A stretch of DNA of 64,000 nt from Curtobacterium sp. MCBD17_035 (GTDB lineage: Bacteria; Actinomycetota; Actinomycetes; Actinomycetales; Microbacteriaceae), in the NCBI RefSeq assembly GCF_003234815.2, contig NZ_CP126279.1, forward strand, positions 1,860,001 to 1,924,000, written 5' to 3'. Under the pieces are notes generated by a model. It was not told where the DNA came from. It saw only the letters and a list, made by a program, of their open reading frames with translations, and ran no database searches. Positions 1-10,593 of this stretch are shown one piece after another. A program made the translations under genes and the position numbers. Position 1 is the stretch's first letter, and the number at the start of each line of letters is the position of its first letter.

Positions 1-14
1 AGGGCCGGACCGCA

Positions 15-33
15 CCAGGTGAGGCAAGCCTGT
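15..33. promoter_or_regulatory. Candidate DtxR/IdeR-type iron box
   Basis: The 19 bases CCAGGTGAGGCAAGCCTGT match the actinobacterial DtxR/IdeR box (TTAGGTTAGGCTAACCTAA type) at about 12 of 19 positions by eye, and contain the inverted core AGGC-AA-GCCT. The site is about 40 bp upstream of the ATG of a VIT-family metal transporter, where an iron-dependent repressor or activator would make sense. The match is partial and was not scored with a matrix. Confidence 0.4.
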
Positions 34-74
34 CCATGCTGGCGGTGCAGGTCCGGTGGTGGTTCCATTCCTGC

Positions 75-803
75 ATGTCGCACGCAACGGACCTCGCCCT
101 GCCGGAGACGAGCGCCGTCGACGACGCGACGAGCGCCGGTCGACTCAACTGGCTCCGGGCGGGCCTCCTCGGTGCGAACGACGGGATCGTGTCCGTCGCG
201 GCGATCGTCGTCGGCGTGGCGGGTGCCGGCGCGTCGACCGGAGCGATCGCCGCCGCCGGCACGGCCGGACTCGTCGGAGGCGCCATCTCGATGGCCCTCG
301 GCGAGTACGTCTCGGTCAGCGGCCAGCGGGACGCACAGCGCACCGGACTGGCCGCACGCCAAGCGGAGCGCGCGGCAGAGGCCGAGGACGCCGGCGCGAT
401 CGCCGGTCACTACGCCGCCCTCGGCGTCGACCCCGACACCGCAGCGTCGATCGCGGCCGAGCTCGTGCGTCCCGAGGTGCGACGTCGACGCGCCGCCATC
501 GCCCTCGCGGACGAGGAAGCCGACATGGTCAGCCCGTGGCGCGCCGCGTGGGTCTCGGCGGCGACGTTCACGGTCGGCGCCCTGTTGCCCCTGTTCGCCA
601 TCCTGATCCCGCCAGCCGGTGCTCGGGTGCCCGCGACGATCGTCGCCGTGCTCCTCGCCCTCGCCGTGACCGGCGCGACCGGGGCGACCCTCGGCGGCGC
701 GGCCCGCGGCCGCGCGACGGTGCGGGTGGTGGTCGGCGGGGCCCTCGCACTCGCGGCGACCTACGCCGCCGGACTGCTCCTCGGCGCGCACGTCGGCGGA
801 TGA
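75..803 (+). CDS. VIT1/CCC1-family membrane transporter (Fe/Mn)
   Basis: Integral membrane protein of 242 residues in the VIT1/CCC1 family, whose members move Fe2+ or Mn2+ across membranes. The family signature GANDGIVS is at residues 33-40 and ISMALGEYVSV at about 71-81. A charged cytoplasmic helical segment (about 85-155) separates the first two membrane helices from three C-terminal ones (about 165-240), the usual VIT layout. An upstream in-frame start at 36 would add 13 residues unlike the family; the ATG at 75 is preferred because MSHATDL leads directly into the conserved part. A candidate DtxR/IdeR box lies upstream. Metal specificity and transport direction cannot be read from the sequence. 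A second, longer VIT gene lies 0.7 kb away on the other strand. Confidence 0.85.
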   Translation: MSHATDLALPETSAVDDATSAGRLNWLRAGLLGANDGIVSVAAIVVGVAGAGASTGAIAAAGTAGLVGGAISMALGEYVSVSGQRDAQRTGLAARQAERAAEAEDAGAIAGHYAALGVDPDTAASIAAELVRPEVRRRRAAIALADEEADMVSPWRAAWVSAATFTVGALLPLFAILIPPAGARVPATIVAVLLALAVTGATGATLGGAARGRATVRVVVGGALALAATYAAGLLLGAHVGG

Positions 804-862
804 TCGCGAGGTCCTCCGTCGGCTCGCTGAACACCCGCTGAGCGCGGCGCCCGCCCGATCGG

Positions 863-868
863 TACCGT
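863..868 (+). promoter_or_regulatory. Candidate -10 element for the HdeD-like gene
   Basis: TACCGT fits the actinobacterial -10 form TANNNT and would give a leader of about 60 nt before the GTG at 934. No good -35 is visible. The leader contains two direct copies of GGATCCGAC, whose role is unknown. Confidence 0.3.
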
Positions 869-933
869 CTGCCCGGAACCCGGAACCTGGATCCGACCCC
901 GAGCCCGGGATCCGACGGAGAGGGACAGCCAAC

Positions 934-1473
934 GTGGACACACGTGCGGTCCGGACCTTCCGCGTGTTCGTGGTGACCACCGCGGTCGTCGCGATCGTGC
1001 TCGGCGGTGTCGGCATCCTGTGGCCACGCCCGACGCTCGTCGTGCTCGCACTCCTGTTCGGCGTCGATCTCGTCGTCGCCGGGGTCCTGCGGGTGGGCTC
1101 GGCGGCGATCGGCCGGGGCACGCACCGGGTCTGGCGCTGGGTGTCGATCGTCGGTGGCGTGTTCGTGGCAGCCGCGGGGCTCGTCTGCCTGCTCGACCCG
1201 GCGGCCCCGCTCGTCGTCCTGGCGACGCTCGGCGGGATCGGGTTCGTCGTCGAGGGCGTCGCGGCACTCGTCGGCGCGGTCGTCGGCCACCCGGGCTCGT
1301 CGCGCGGACCGAGTGCGGTGAGCGGTGCGCTGTCGATCCTCGCCGGTGTGGCGGTCCTGGTCGCACCCGGACTCGCGTTGGCGGCGTTCGTCGTCCTCGC
1401 CGGCATCGTCCTCGTCGTCGTCGGCATCGCGGCGCTGCTGCTCGTCCCGCCCCGCGCCGCCATCCGCGGATGA
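934..1473 (+). CDS. HdeD-like (DUF308) membrane protein
   Basis: Predicted inner-membrane protein of 179 residues made almost wholly of six hydrophobic helices, with short loops and the repeated helix-hairpin pattern of the HdeD/DUF308 family. After helix 1 it has the family-like segment WPRPTLVVLALLFGVD. HdeD in Escherichia coli is linked to acid resistance, but the role in actinobacteria is not established. The GTG start at 934 follows a purine-rich stretch (GAGAGGGA, 9-10 nt away). It lies between two convergent VIT genes; whether that is meaningful is unknown. Confidence 0.7.
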   Translation: MDTRAVRTFRVFVVTTAVVAIVLGGVGILWPRPTLVVLALLFGVDLVVAGVLRVGSAAIGRGTHRVWRWVSIVGGVFVAAAGLVCLLDPAAPLVVLATLGGIGFVVEGVAALVGAVVGHPGSSRGPSAVSGALSILAGVAVLVAPGLALAAFVVLAGIVLVVVGIAALLLVPPRAAIRG

Positions 1474-1546
1474 CGCCACGGCACCGTGCGTCCCGCACCG
1501 GAACGTGCCGGCGGGAGGACGGCCGGGGACCGGACCACCCGGACGG

Positions 1547-2635
1547 TCAGATGCCGGCGGTCCCGAACAGCAACCCGAGCAGGTAGGTCACCGCTGCCGC
1601 ACCGTACCCGATCGCGAGCTGCCGCAGGGCCCGCCGTGCGGGGGACGCACCGGAGAGCACACCGACGACCGCCCCGGACACGAGCAGCGCGATGCCGACC
1701 AGCACCGCGGCGACCGCGACGGCGGACCACTCCCCGAGTCCGAACAGGTACGGGAGGACGGGGACCACGGCCCCCGACGCGAAGAACACGAAACTCGAGA
1801 ACGCGGCGCTCAGCCCGCTCCCGACCGCCTCGTGCTCCAGCGTGCCGACGGCCCCCGTCTCCGACGTCTGCCGGAGTCCGGTGAGCACCTCGTGGGCGTG
1901 CTGCGCCGCCGCGGCCTCGTCCATCCCGCGCGCTCGGTAGACGAGCGCGAGTTCGTTCTGGTCGACGTCGAGGTCGACCACGGCCTGGCCGGCCTCGGGA
2001 TGCGGAGCGGAGGCGTCGAGCAGCTCGCGCTGCGACCGCACGGACACGTACTCCCCCGCCCCCATGGAGAGTGCACCGGCGAGCAGCCCCGCCACGCCGC
2101 TCAACGACACGACGTGCTGGTCGGCGCCGGACGCGCCGATGCCGATGATGAGCGCCAGGTTCGACACCAGGCCGTCGTTCGCGCCGAACACCGCGGCCCG
2201 GAAGGTGCCGGACAGACGGAGTCGCCCCCGGTTCGCCAGACCGCGCACGACCTCGCCGTGGATGCGCTCGTCCGCCGCCATCGCCGCCGAGGCGTCGACG
2301 TCCGCCCCGTACGGAGACCGGTCCTCGGTGCGCTGCATCAGCGCGAGCACGAACACCGAACCGAAGCGCTTCGCGAGGCCCGCGAGGATCCGGGTCCGCA
2401 GATCGCCACGGAGGGGACGCCCCACGTCGTCGCCGAGCAGCTCGAGCCAGTGCTGCTCGTGGCGCCCCTCGGCCTCGGCGAGGGCGAGCAGGATGTCCCG
2501 CTCCTCACCGGACCGCCGCGCGGCCAGGTTCCGGTAGACCGACGCCTCGGCGCGTTCGTCGGCGAGGTACCGGCGCCAGCGCCGGAGCTCGGTCGGCGGA
2601 CGTCGCGCGCGACCGTCGGTCGACGTCGAGACCAC
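1547..2635 (-). CDS. VIT/CCC1 transporter with N-terminal rubrerythrin-like domain
   Basis: Two-domain protein of 362 residues. Residues about 15-135 form a ferritin/rubrerythrin-like four-helix bundle with acidic and His residues spaced as in diiron sites (E28 and E30; E54, E56, H59 and E60; E123 and H126). Residues about 140-362 are a VIT1/CCC1 membrane domain with GANDGLVSN at 151-159 and GALSMGAGEYVSV about 40 residues later. This architecture is known in bacteria and plausibly couples iron or manganese sensing or oxidation to transport. The start is a GTG preceded by AGGAGG at 8-9 nt. It begins only 29 nt after the pyk stop, so it may be read through from pyk, and it converges with the HdeD-like gene. 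Metal and direction of transport are inferred only at family level. Confidence 0.85.
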   Translation of the reverse strand: MVSTSTDGRARRPPTELRRWRRYLADERAEASVYRNLAARRSGEERDILLALAEAEGRHEQHWLELLGDDVGRPLRGDLRTRILAGLAKRFGSVFVLALMQRTEDRSPYGADVDASAAMAADERIHGEVVRGLANRGRLRLSGTFRAAVFGANDGLVSNLALIIGIGASGADQHVVSLSGVAGLLAGALSMGAGEYVSVRSQRELLDASAPHPEAGQAVVDLDVDQNELALVYRARGMDEAAAAQHAHEVLTGLRQTSETGAVGTLEHEAVGSGLSAAFSSFVFFASGAVVPVLPYLFGLGEWSAVAVAAVLVGIALLVSGAVVGVLSGASPARRALRQLAIGYGAAAVTYLLGLLFGTAGI

Positions 2636-2664
2636 GCCCCGTGCCTCCTGTTCGGATCCGGCGG

Positions 2665-4110
2665 TCAGTTGCGGACGTAGGCCGGAGCAGCCTCCGCGTG
2701 GGCGTCGCCGACGCGGTGCACGCGGAGGTCGTTCGTCGACCCCGGCAGCCCGGGAGGCGAACCGGCCGTGACGACGACGCGGTCGCCGGGCTTGGCGAGG
2801 CCGTGCCCGATGAGGAGGTCGTCGACCTGCGGGAAGAGCTCGTCGGTGTGCGTCATGCGCTCGACCAGGAACGAGCGGACGCCCCACGTCAGCGCCATGC
2901 GGCGTCGCGTCGCCTCGTTCGGGGTGAAGGCGATGATCGGCAGACCGTGGCGGAGCCGGGACATGCGGCGAGCCGAGTCGCCGGACTCCGTGAAGACGCA
3001 GAGGTACGACGCCTCGGTGAACTCCGCGATCTCGACGGCGGCGAGGGTGATCGCACCGCCGAGGGTGCGGGGCTTCGTGCCGAGCGGCGCGATCCGCTCG
3101 AGGCCGTGGTCCTCGGTCGACTCGACGATGCGGGCCATGGTGCGGACCGTCTCCACCGGGTACTCGCCGACGCTCGTCTCGCCCGAGAGCATGACCGCGT
3201 CCGCGCCGTCGAGGACCGCGTTCGCGACGTCCGAGGTCTCGGCGCGCGTCGGGATGGGGCTCGAGATCATCGACTCGAGCATCTGCGTGGCGACGATGAC
3301 GGGCTTCGCCATGCGGCGGGACAGCTCGACGGCGCGCTTCTGCACGATCGGCACGGCCTCGAGCGGCAGCTCGACACCGAGGTCCCCGCGCGCGACCATG
3401 ATCGCGTCGAAGGCGTCGATGATCTCCTCGAGCGCGTCCACGGCCTGCGGCTTCTCGACCTTCGCGATGACCGGGAGCCGCTTGCCCTCCTCGTCCATGA
3501 TCTCGTGGGCGCGCTCGACGTCGGCGGCGTTGCGGACGAACGAGAGCGCGATGAGGTCGGCGCCCTGCCGGATCGCCCAGCGGAGGTCTGCCTCGTCCTT
3601 CTCGCTCAACGCGGGGACGTTCACGGCGACGCCGGGGAGGTTGATGCCCTTGTTGTTCGACACCGTCCCGGGCACGACGACCTCGGTGCGCACGCGGACG
3701 CCGTCCGAGTCGAGCACCCGGAGGCGGACACGGCCGTCGTCGATGAGGAGCGGGTCGCCGGGCTTGACGTCCTGTGGGAGCCCCTTGAACGTCGTCCCGC
3801 ACACGTCCTTCGAGCCGGGGACGTCCTCGGTGGTGATCGTGAAGACGTCGCCGGCCGCGAGCTCGTGGGGGCCGTCCGCGAACCGCGCGAGGCGGATCTT
3901 CGGGCCCTGCAGGTCGACGAGGACCGCGACGGGCTTGCCGAGGTCGTCCGCCGCACGTCGGACGTTCTCGTAGTTCGCCTCGTGCACGCTGTAGTCACCG
4001 TGGCTGAGGTTCAGCCGGGCCACGTCGACGCCCGCCTGGATGATGTCCTTGACGGTCTCGTAGTCCGAGGTCGCCGGTCCGAGCGTCGAAACGATCTTTG
4101 CGCGTCTCAA
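2665..4110 (-). CDS. pyk: Pyruvate kinase
   Basis: Converts phosphoenolpyruvate and ADP to pyruvate and ATP, the last glycolytic step, in the cytoplasm. The 481-residue length is normal. It shows the N-terminal RRAKIVSTLGPA, the substrate motif ARLNLSHG, the catalytic region IAKVEKPQAV, the metal-binding MVARGDLGVELP and ATQMLESM, followed by a C-terminal regulatory domain. The start codon is TTG (on the minus strand), supported by AAGGA 5 nt upstream and by the conserved N-terminus. A leader of about 70 nt runs from a likely promoter near the end of gltD. The VIT/rubrerythrin gene follows after 29 nt. Confidence 0.97.
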   Translation of the reverse strand: MRRAKIVSTLGPATSDYETVKDIIQAGVDVARLNLSHGDYSVHEANYENVRRAADDLGKPVAVLVDLQGPKIRLARFADGPHELAAGDVFTITTEDVPGSKDVCGTTFKGLPQDVKPGDPLLIDDGRVRLRVLDSDGVRVRTEVVVPGTVSNNKGINLPGVAVNVPALSEKDEADLRWAIRQGADLIALSFVRNAADVERAHEIMDEEGKRLPVIAKVEKPQAVDALEEIIDAFDAIMVARGDLGVELPLEAVPIVQKRAVELSRRMAKPVIVATQMLESMISSPIPTRAETSDVANAVLDGADAVMLSGETSVGEYPVETVRTMARIVESTEDHGLERIAPLGTKPRTLGGAITLAAVEIAEFTEASYLCVFTESGDSARRMSRLRHGLPIIAFTPNEATRRRMALTWGVRSFLVERMTHTDELFPQVDDLLIGHGLAKPGDRVVVTAGSPPGLPGSTNDLRVHRVGDAHAEAAPAYVRN

Positions 4111-4188
4111 TGGTGTCCTTCGTGTGGTGGATGTCGTGCTGCGGTGGCGCCCGCACGGGCGGTCCCGGCCGGACGACCGGCCACCGGC

Positions 4189-4212
4189 AGCCTACCGGCC
4201 GGTGCCGCTCCG

Positions 4213-4216
<4 letters not shown>
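4189..4216 (-). promoter_or_regulatory. Candidate pyk promoter
   Basis: On the minus strand TAGGCT (complement of 4189-4194) is a good actinobacterial -10. CTGACG (complement of 4211-4216) lies 16 nt upstream as a possible -35 and overlaps the gltD stop codon. Transcription would start near 4182, giving pyk a leader of about 70 nt. Confidence 0.4.
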
Positions 4217-5670
<1,454 letters not shown>

Positions 5671-5750
5671 GGGTCATCACCTCCGGTGACGTGTGGGTCG
5701 ATCGGGGTCGGACGGACCCCGTGGGTGGGACGGATCGGATCCGGGTGCGC

Positions 5751-8700
5751 TCAACCACCGGTGACCTCCAGGATGCGGTTCCAGACGACGTCGCCGTCGG
5801 GGTCGAGCCCCTCGTCGACCGCGGTCTGGCGGGTCTTGAGGACGGCAGCGTAGTCGCGCGGGAGCACCTTGACGAACGCGGTGAGGTCCGGGTCCTCGGC
5901 CAGGATCGACCGGGCCAGCCCGGAATCGGTCTCGGCCACGTGACGCTCGAGCAGATCGGTCACGATCTCGGCGTCCGCGCTGTCGAGCGACGACAGGACG
6001 AGCTCGCCGGACGCGAGGGCGTCCTGGTTGACGTCCTCCGGTCGGAGCCCGCGGACGTACGCGGTGCCGCCCGACATGCCGGCGCCGAGGTTGCGGCCGG
6101 TCGCGCCGAGGATCAGTGCGAGACCGCCGGTCATGTACTCGAGCGCGTGGTCGCCCACGCCCTCGACCACGGCCGTGGCGCCCGAGTTCCGGACGAGGAA
6201 CCGCTCGCCGACGATCCCGCGGATGAACATCGACCCCTGCGTGGCGCCGTATCCGATGACGTTGCCGGCGATGACGTTCTCCTCGGCCGCGAACCCGGCA
6301 CCCTCGGTGGGGCGGACGACGATCTCGCCGCCGGAGAGCCCCTTGCCGACGTAGTCGTTGCTGTCGCCGAAGAGCCGGATGCGGACGCCCGAGGGCAGGA
6401 ACGCGCCGAGCGACTGCCCGGCGGATCCGCGGAGCGTCACCTCGATCGCGCCGGCCGGGAGGCCGTTCTCACCGTGTCGCACCGTCACCTCGTGCCCGAG
6501 CATGGTCCCGACCGCGCGCTCGGTGTTCCGGACCGGCAGGTCGAGCGCGACGTGGCCGCCGTGCTCGAGGACGTCGGTCGCGGCGTGGATGAGCCCGTTG
6601 TCGAAGTGGGCGTCCAGCTCGTGGTCCTGCTCGCGCAGGTTCCGGCGCGGCTCGTCGTCGGCGAACTCCGGCCCGCGCAGGACCGGGGCGAGGTCGAGCC
6701 CGGAGGCCTTCCAGTGCTCGACGGCGCGGTCGACGTCGAGGACCTCGGTGTGCCCGATCGCCTCCTCGAGGCTGCGGAACCCGAGCTCGGCGAGGTACTC
6801 GCGGACCTCCTGTGCCAGGAACTCGAAGAAGTTCACGACGAACTCCGGCTTGCCCGTGAAGCGCTTGCGGAGCTCCGGGTTCTGCGTCGCGACGCCGACC
6901 GGGCACGTGTCGAGGTGGCACACCCGCATGAGGATGCAGCCCTCGACGACGAGCGGTGCCGTCGCGAACCCGTACTCCTCGCCCCCGAGCAGTGCGGCCA
7001 CCACGACGTCACGCCCGGTCTTCATCTGACCGTCGACCTGGACCACGACGCGGTCGCGCATCTTGTTGAGCATGAGCGTCTGCTGGGTCTCGGCCAGGCC
7101 GATCTCCCACGGCGTCCCCGCGTGCTTGAGCGAGTTGAGCGGGCTCGCGCCGGTGCCGCCGTCGTGGCCCGAGACGAGCACGACGTCGGCGAGTGCCTTC
7201 GTGACCCCCGCCGCGACCGCACCGATGCCCGACTGGCTCACGAGCTTGACGTGCACGCGCGCGGACGGGTTCGCTCGCTTGACGTCGAAGATGAGCTGCT
7301 TGAGGTCCTCGATCGAGTAGATGTCGTGGTGCGGCGGCGGTGAGATGAGGCCGACACCGGCGGTGGCGTGGCGGGTGCGCGCCACCCAGGGGTAGACCTT
7401 GGCCGGCGGGAGCTGGCCACCCTCGCCCGGCTTCGCACCCTGCGCCATCTTGAGCTGGATGTCCGTCGCGTGTGTCAGGTACATGCTCGTCACGCCGAAG
7501 CGCCCCGAGGCGACCTGCTTGATCGCGCTCCGGCGCTCGGGGTCGAGCAGTCGTTCGACGTCCTCCCCGCCCTCACCCGTGTTCGAGCGTCCGCCGAGCC
7601 GGTTCATGGCGATCGCGAGTGTCTCGTGGGCCTCCCGGGAGATGGAGCCGTAGCTCATCGCACCCGTGTTGAACCGCTTGACGATCGACTCGATGGGCTC
7701 GACCTCGTCGAGGGGCACCGGCGGGCGGAGTCCCTTGTGGAACGAGAAGAGTCCGCGCAGGGTCATGAGCTGCTCGGCCTGGTCGTCGACCGCGGACGAG
7801 TACTCGCGGAAGATGTCGTACCGGCGGGCGCGCGTGGCGTGCTGCAGCCGGAACACCGTCTCGGGGTTGAACAGGTGCGGCGGTCCCTCGCGGCGCCACT
7901 GGTACTCACCACCGGTGGCCAGGCGCTCGTGTGCGCTGACCGCACCGTCCTGCGGGTAGGCGCTCGCGTGCCGTTCGGCGTTCTCGCGGGCGATGACCTC
8001 GATGCCGACCCCGCCCAGGATCGACGACGTGCCGGTGAAGTACTCGTCGACGAACTCCTGGCTCAGTCCGACGGCCTCGAACGCCTGCGCCGCAGCGTAG
8101 CTCGACACCGTCGAGATGCCCATCTTTGACATGATCTTGAGCACGCCCTTGCCGAGCGCCTTGATGACGTTCTTGACGGCCTGTTCTGGCGTCATGCCGG
8201 GGAGCATCCCCGACCGGACGAGGTTCTCGCAGGTCTCCATCGCGAGGTACGGGTTGATCGCGGACGCGCCGTACCCGATGAGGGTCGCGACGTGGTGGAC
8301 TTCGCGGACGTCGCCGGCCTCGACGATCAGACCGACCTTCATCCGCTGCTCGGTCCGGATGAGGTGGTGGTGCACGGCCGCGAGCATGAGCAGGCTCGGA
8401 ACGGGCGCGAGGTCCACCGTGCCGTCACGGTCGGAGAGCACGATGAACTGCTTGCCGCCCTCGATCGCGGCGTCGACCTCGTCGAGCATCGCGCGGATCC
8501 GCGTCTGCATCGCCTGCTCGCCCGCGTCGACGCGGTAGAGCCCCTTGACCGTGACGGTGAGCTGCCGTCCGGACTCGGTCTCGAAGTGCTCGATCTTGGC
8601 GAGCTGGTCGTTGTCGATCACCGGGAAGTCCAGGACGATCTGCTTCGCGTGCTCCGGCGTCGCGTCGAGGAGGTTGCGCTCCGGGCCCAGCCCGAGTCCC

Positions 8701-10325
8701 ATGCTCGTCACGACGGACTCGCGGATCGAGTCGAGCGGCGGGTTCGTCACCTGCGCGAACTGCTGGGTGAAGTAGTCGAACAGCAACCGGGGCCGCTCCG
8801 ACAGCACCGCGATGGGCGTGTCCGACCCCATGGCGCCGAGGGGTTCGGCTCCCGTCTGCGCCATCGGACGCAGCAGGATCCGGACTTCCTCCTCCGTGTA
8901 CCCGAAGGCACGCTGCCGTCGGGTCACGGACGCCGGGGTGTGTACGACGTGCTCGCGGTCCGGCAGGTCCTCGAGGTTGATCCGGCCCGCGGCCAGCCAC
9001 GCGGCCCACGGCCCGGAGGCGGCCAGCTCACGCTTGACCTCGTCGTCCTCGATGATGCGCCCGGCCTCGGTGTCGACGAGGAACATGCGGCCCGGCCGCA
9101 GGCGCCCCTTCCGGACGACCCGCTCGGCCGGGACGTCGATGACACCCGTCTCGCTCGCGAGCACGACGAGGCCCTCGTCGGTCACGAGGAAGCGACCCGG
9201 CCGGAGGCCGTTGCGGTCCAGCGTCGCACCGACCAGCGAGCCGTCGGTGAACGTGATGGCGGCGGGGCCGTCCCACGGCTCCATGAGCATCGAGTGGTAC
9301 TCGTAGAACGCCCGGAGGTCGGGATCCATGTCCGCGCGGTTCTCCCACGCCTCGGGCACCATCATCGACACGGCGTGCGGCAGCGATCGGCCCGACAGGC
9401 TGAGGAGTTCGACGACCTCGTCGAACGACGCCGAGTCGCTCGCGGCCGGACTGACGATCGGGAGCAACGGCGCCATGTCGCCGAGGAGCTCGTTCTCGAG
9501 CTGCGACTGCCGTGCGCGCATCCAGTTGCGGTTGCCGCGCACCGTGTTGATCTCGCCGTTGTGCGCGATCATCCGGAACGGCTGCGCCAGTGGCCAGGAC
9601 GGGAAGGTGTTCGTCGAGTAGCGCGAGTGCACGATCGCGAGCTTCGAGGCGAACCGTTCGTCGCTCAGGTCCGGGTAGAACGGCTCGAGCTGGAGGGTCG
9701 TGACCATGCCCTTGTAGACGATGGTCCGACTCGACAGCGACATGAAGTACACGTCCTGGTCGCGCTCGATCCGCTTGCGGAGGCGGAAGGTCTGTCGGTC
9801 GAGCGCGATCCCCGACCGCGGCGTGCCGTCCTGGTCGTGGCGCTCGCTCGCGACGAAGCACTGCTCGAACGCCGGCATGGCAGCTCGCGCGAGCGTGCCG
9901 AGCTCGTCCGGGCGCACGGGCACCTCGCGCCAACCGAGGACCCGGAGCCCCTCGTCCGTCGCGACGGCCTCGATCGCCGCCTTGACGGCGGCGCGCGCGT
10001 CCGCGTTGGTCGGGAGGTACGCCGTACCCACCGCGTACCCGCCCGCGTCGGGCAGCGCGAACGGCACGACCTCGCGGAGGAAGGCGTCCGGGACCTGGCA
10101 GAGGATCCCCGCGCCGTCACCCGTGCCGGCGTCGCTGCCGATGGCACCGCGGTGTTCGAGGTGACGGAGGGCACCGAGCGCCGCGTCGACGATGTCGTGA
10201 CCGGGCGTTCCGCGGAGCGTGGCGACCATGGCCAGACCGCAGGCGTCCTTCTCGTTCGCCGGGTCGTACGCGCCGACGGCGGCCGGGACCGCACTGAAAC
10301 GCTGGTGGGGTGGCAGGAGCGCCAT
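5751..10325 (-). CDS. gltB: Glutamate synthase large subunit
   Basis: The alpha subunit of glutamate synthase (1524 residues) contains an N-terminal class-II glutamine amidotransferase, a central domain, an FMN/iron-sulphur synthase domain and a C-terminal GXGXG-repeat domain. C29, in EKDACGLAM, matches the Cys that becomes the N-terminal nucleophile after propeptide removal. The 3Fe-4S cysteines appear in [14 protein letters not shown], and the FMN domain has [16 protein letters not shown]. The reading frame is open for 48 codons further upstream, but the ATG at 10325 is preceded by GAGGA at about 8 nt and gives a propeptide of normal length. The first 28 residues would be cleaved. Together with gltD it forms the main ammonium-assimilation operon here. 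Confidence 0.96.
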   Translation of the reverse strand: MALLPPHQRFSAVPAAVGAYDPANEKDACGLAMVATLRGTPGHDIVDAALGALRHLEHRGAIGSDAGTGDGAGILCQVPDAFLREVVPFALPDAGGYAVGTAYLPTNADARAAVKAAIEAVATDEGLRVLGWREVPVRPDELGTLARAAMPAFEQCFVASERHDQDGTPRSGIALDRQTFRLRKRIERDQDVYFMSLSSRTIVYKGMVTTLQLEPFYPDLSDERFASKLAIVHSRYSTNTFPSWPLAQPFRMIAHNGEINTVRGNRNWMRARQSQLENELLGDMAPLLPIVSPAASDSASFDEVVELLSLSGRSLPHAVSMMVPEAWENRADMDPDLRAFYEYHSMLMEPWDGPAAITFTDGSLVGATLDRNGLRPGRFLVTDEGLVVLASETGVIDVPAERVVRKGRLRPGRMFLVDTEAGRIIEDDEVKRELAASGPWAAWLAAGRINLEDLPDREHVVHTPASVTRRQRAFGYTEEEVRILLRPMAQTGAEPLGAMGSDTPIAVLSERPRLLFDYFTQQFAQVTNPPLDSIRESVVTSMGLGLGPERNLLDATPEHAKQIVLDFPVIDNDQLAKIEHFETESGRQLTVTVKGLYRVDAGEQAMQTRIRAMLDEVDAAIEGGKQFIVLSDRDGTVDLAPVPSLLMLAAVHHHLIRTEQRMKVGLIVEAGDVREVHHVATLIGYGASAINPYLAMETCENLVRSGMLPGMTPEQAVKNVIKALGKGVLKIMSKMGISTVSSYAAAQAFEAVGLSQEFVDEYFTGTSSILGGVGIEVIARENAERHASAYPQDGAVSAHERLATGGEYQWRREGPPHLFNPETVFRLQHATRARRYDIFREYSSAVDDQAEQLMTLRGLFSFHKGLRPPVPLDEVEPIESIVKRFNTGAMSYGSISREAHETLAIAMNRLGGRSNTGEGGEDVERLLDPERRSAIKQVASGRFGVTSMYLTHATDIQLKMAQGAKPGEGGQLPPAKVYPWVARTRHATAGVGLISPPPHHDIYSIEDLKQLIFDVKRANPSARVHVKLVSQSGIGAVAAGVTKALADVVLVSGHDGGTGASPLNSLKHAGTPWEIGLAETQQTLMLNKMRDRVVVQVDGQMKTGRDVVVAALLGGEEYGFATAPLVVEGCILMRVCHLDTCPVGVATQNPELRKRFTGKPEFVVNFFEFLAQEVREYLAELGFRSLEEAIGHTEVLDVDRAVEHWKASGLDLAPVLRGPEFADDEPRRNLREQDHELDAHFDNGLIHAATDVLEHGGHVALDLPVRNTERAVGTMLGHEVTVRHGENGLPAGAIEVTLRGSAGQSLGAFLPSGVRIRLFGDSNDYVGKGLSGGEIVVRPTEGAGFAAEENVIAGNVIGYGATQGSMFIRGIVGERFLVRNSGATAVVEGVGDHALEYMTGGLALILGATGRNLGAGMSGGTAYVRGLRPEDVNQDALASGELVLSSLDSADAEIVTDLLERHVAETDSGLARSILAEDPDLTAFVKVLPRDYAAVLKTRQTAVDEGLDPDGDVVWNRILEVTGG

Positions 10326-10409
10326 GGGAACCGTCCTCACGAGGAGATGGGGAACTGGGACGTCGAGCGGTCGACTGGACCCGGTGGTACGTCGCCGAGC
10401 GGCGAGGCG

Positions 10410-10450
10410 TGTGCCCGGGCACAGCCGCCCGTGACGGTGCTCCGGGCGGC
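10410..10450. repeat. Palindrome and hairpin in the gltB leader
   Basis: Two symmetric elements lie in the putative gltB 5' leader: a perfect 14-bp palindrome TGTGCCCGGGCACA (10410-10423), and directly next to it an inverted repeat GCCGCCCG / CGGGCGGC (10424-10431 and 10443-10450, 11-nt loop). They could be an operator or RNA structure. No known riboswitch is recognised. Confidence 0.45.
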
Positions 10451-10477
10451 GTGCGAGGTGTCGGGCCACTTGTGGTG

Positions 10478-10510
10478 ACCCTACGACGGTCGGGTCCCGC
10501 GCGGGACCCG
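10478..10510 (-). promoter_or_regulatory. Candidate gltB promoter with operator-like palindrome
   Basis: TAGGGT (complement of 10478-10483) is a plausible -10 and would give a gltB leader of about 145 nt. Seven bases further upstream is a perfect 20-bp palindrome with arms CGGGTCCCGC and GCGGGACCCG (10491-10510), covering the -35/spacer region. That position suits a repressor or activator site, but it could also be a terminator for lgt. No U-tract follows it. Confidence 0.4.
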
Positions 10511-10547
10511 GACGACATCACGAGTTGCTGTGGACGTGCTGTCGTCG

Positions 10548-10568
10548 GACCGCGGCGCTGCCGCGGTC
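10548..10568 (-). terminator. Possible terminator hairpin after lgt
   Basis: Perfect 9-bp inverted repeat GACCGCGGC / GCCGCGGTC with a 3-nt loop, 25 nt past the lgt stop codon. There is no U-tract, as is common for actinobacterial hairpin terminators. Confidence 0.45.
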
Positions 10569-10593
10569 GGTCGGAGTTCAGCTCGGGTGTGCC

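Noticed and set aside
36-74. Upstream start for the first VIT gene
   Set aside because: The 13 extra residues are not family-like and no Shine-Dalgarno precedes them.
1474-1546. Terminator between the convergent HdeD-like and VIT genes
   Set aside because: Short GC-rich repeats such as GGCAC/GTGCC exist, but no stem long enough stands out from the background.
10326-10469. N-terminal extension of gltB by 48 codons
   Set aside because: It would place the catalytic Cys at residue 77; the ATG at 10325 with GAGGA upstream gives the normal short propeptide.
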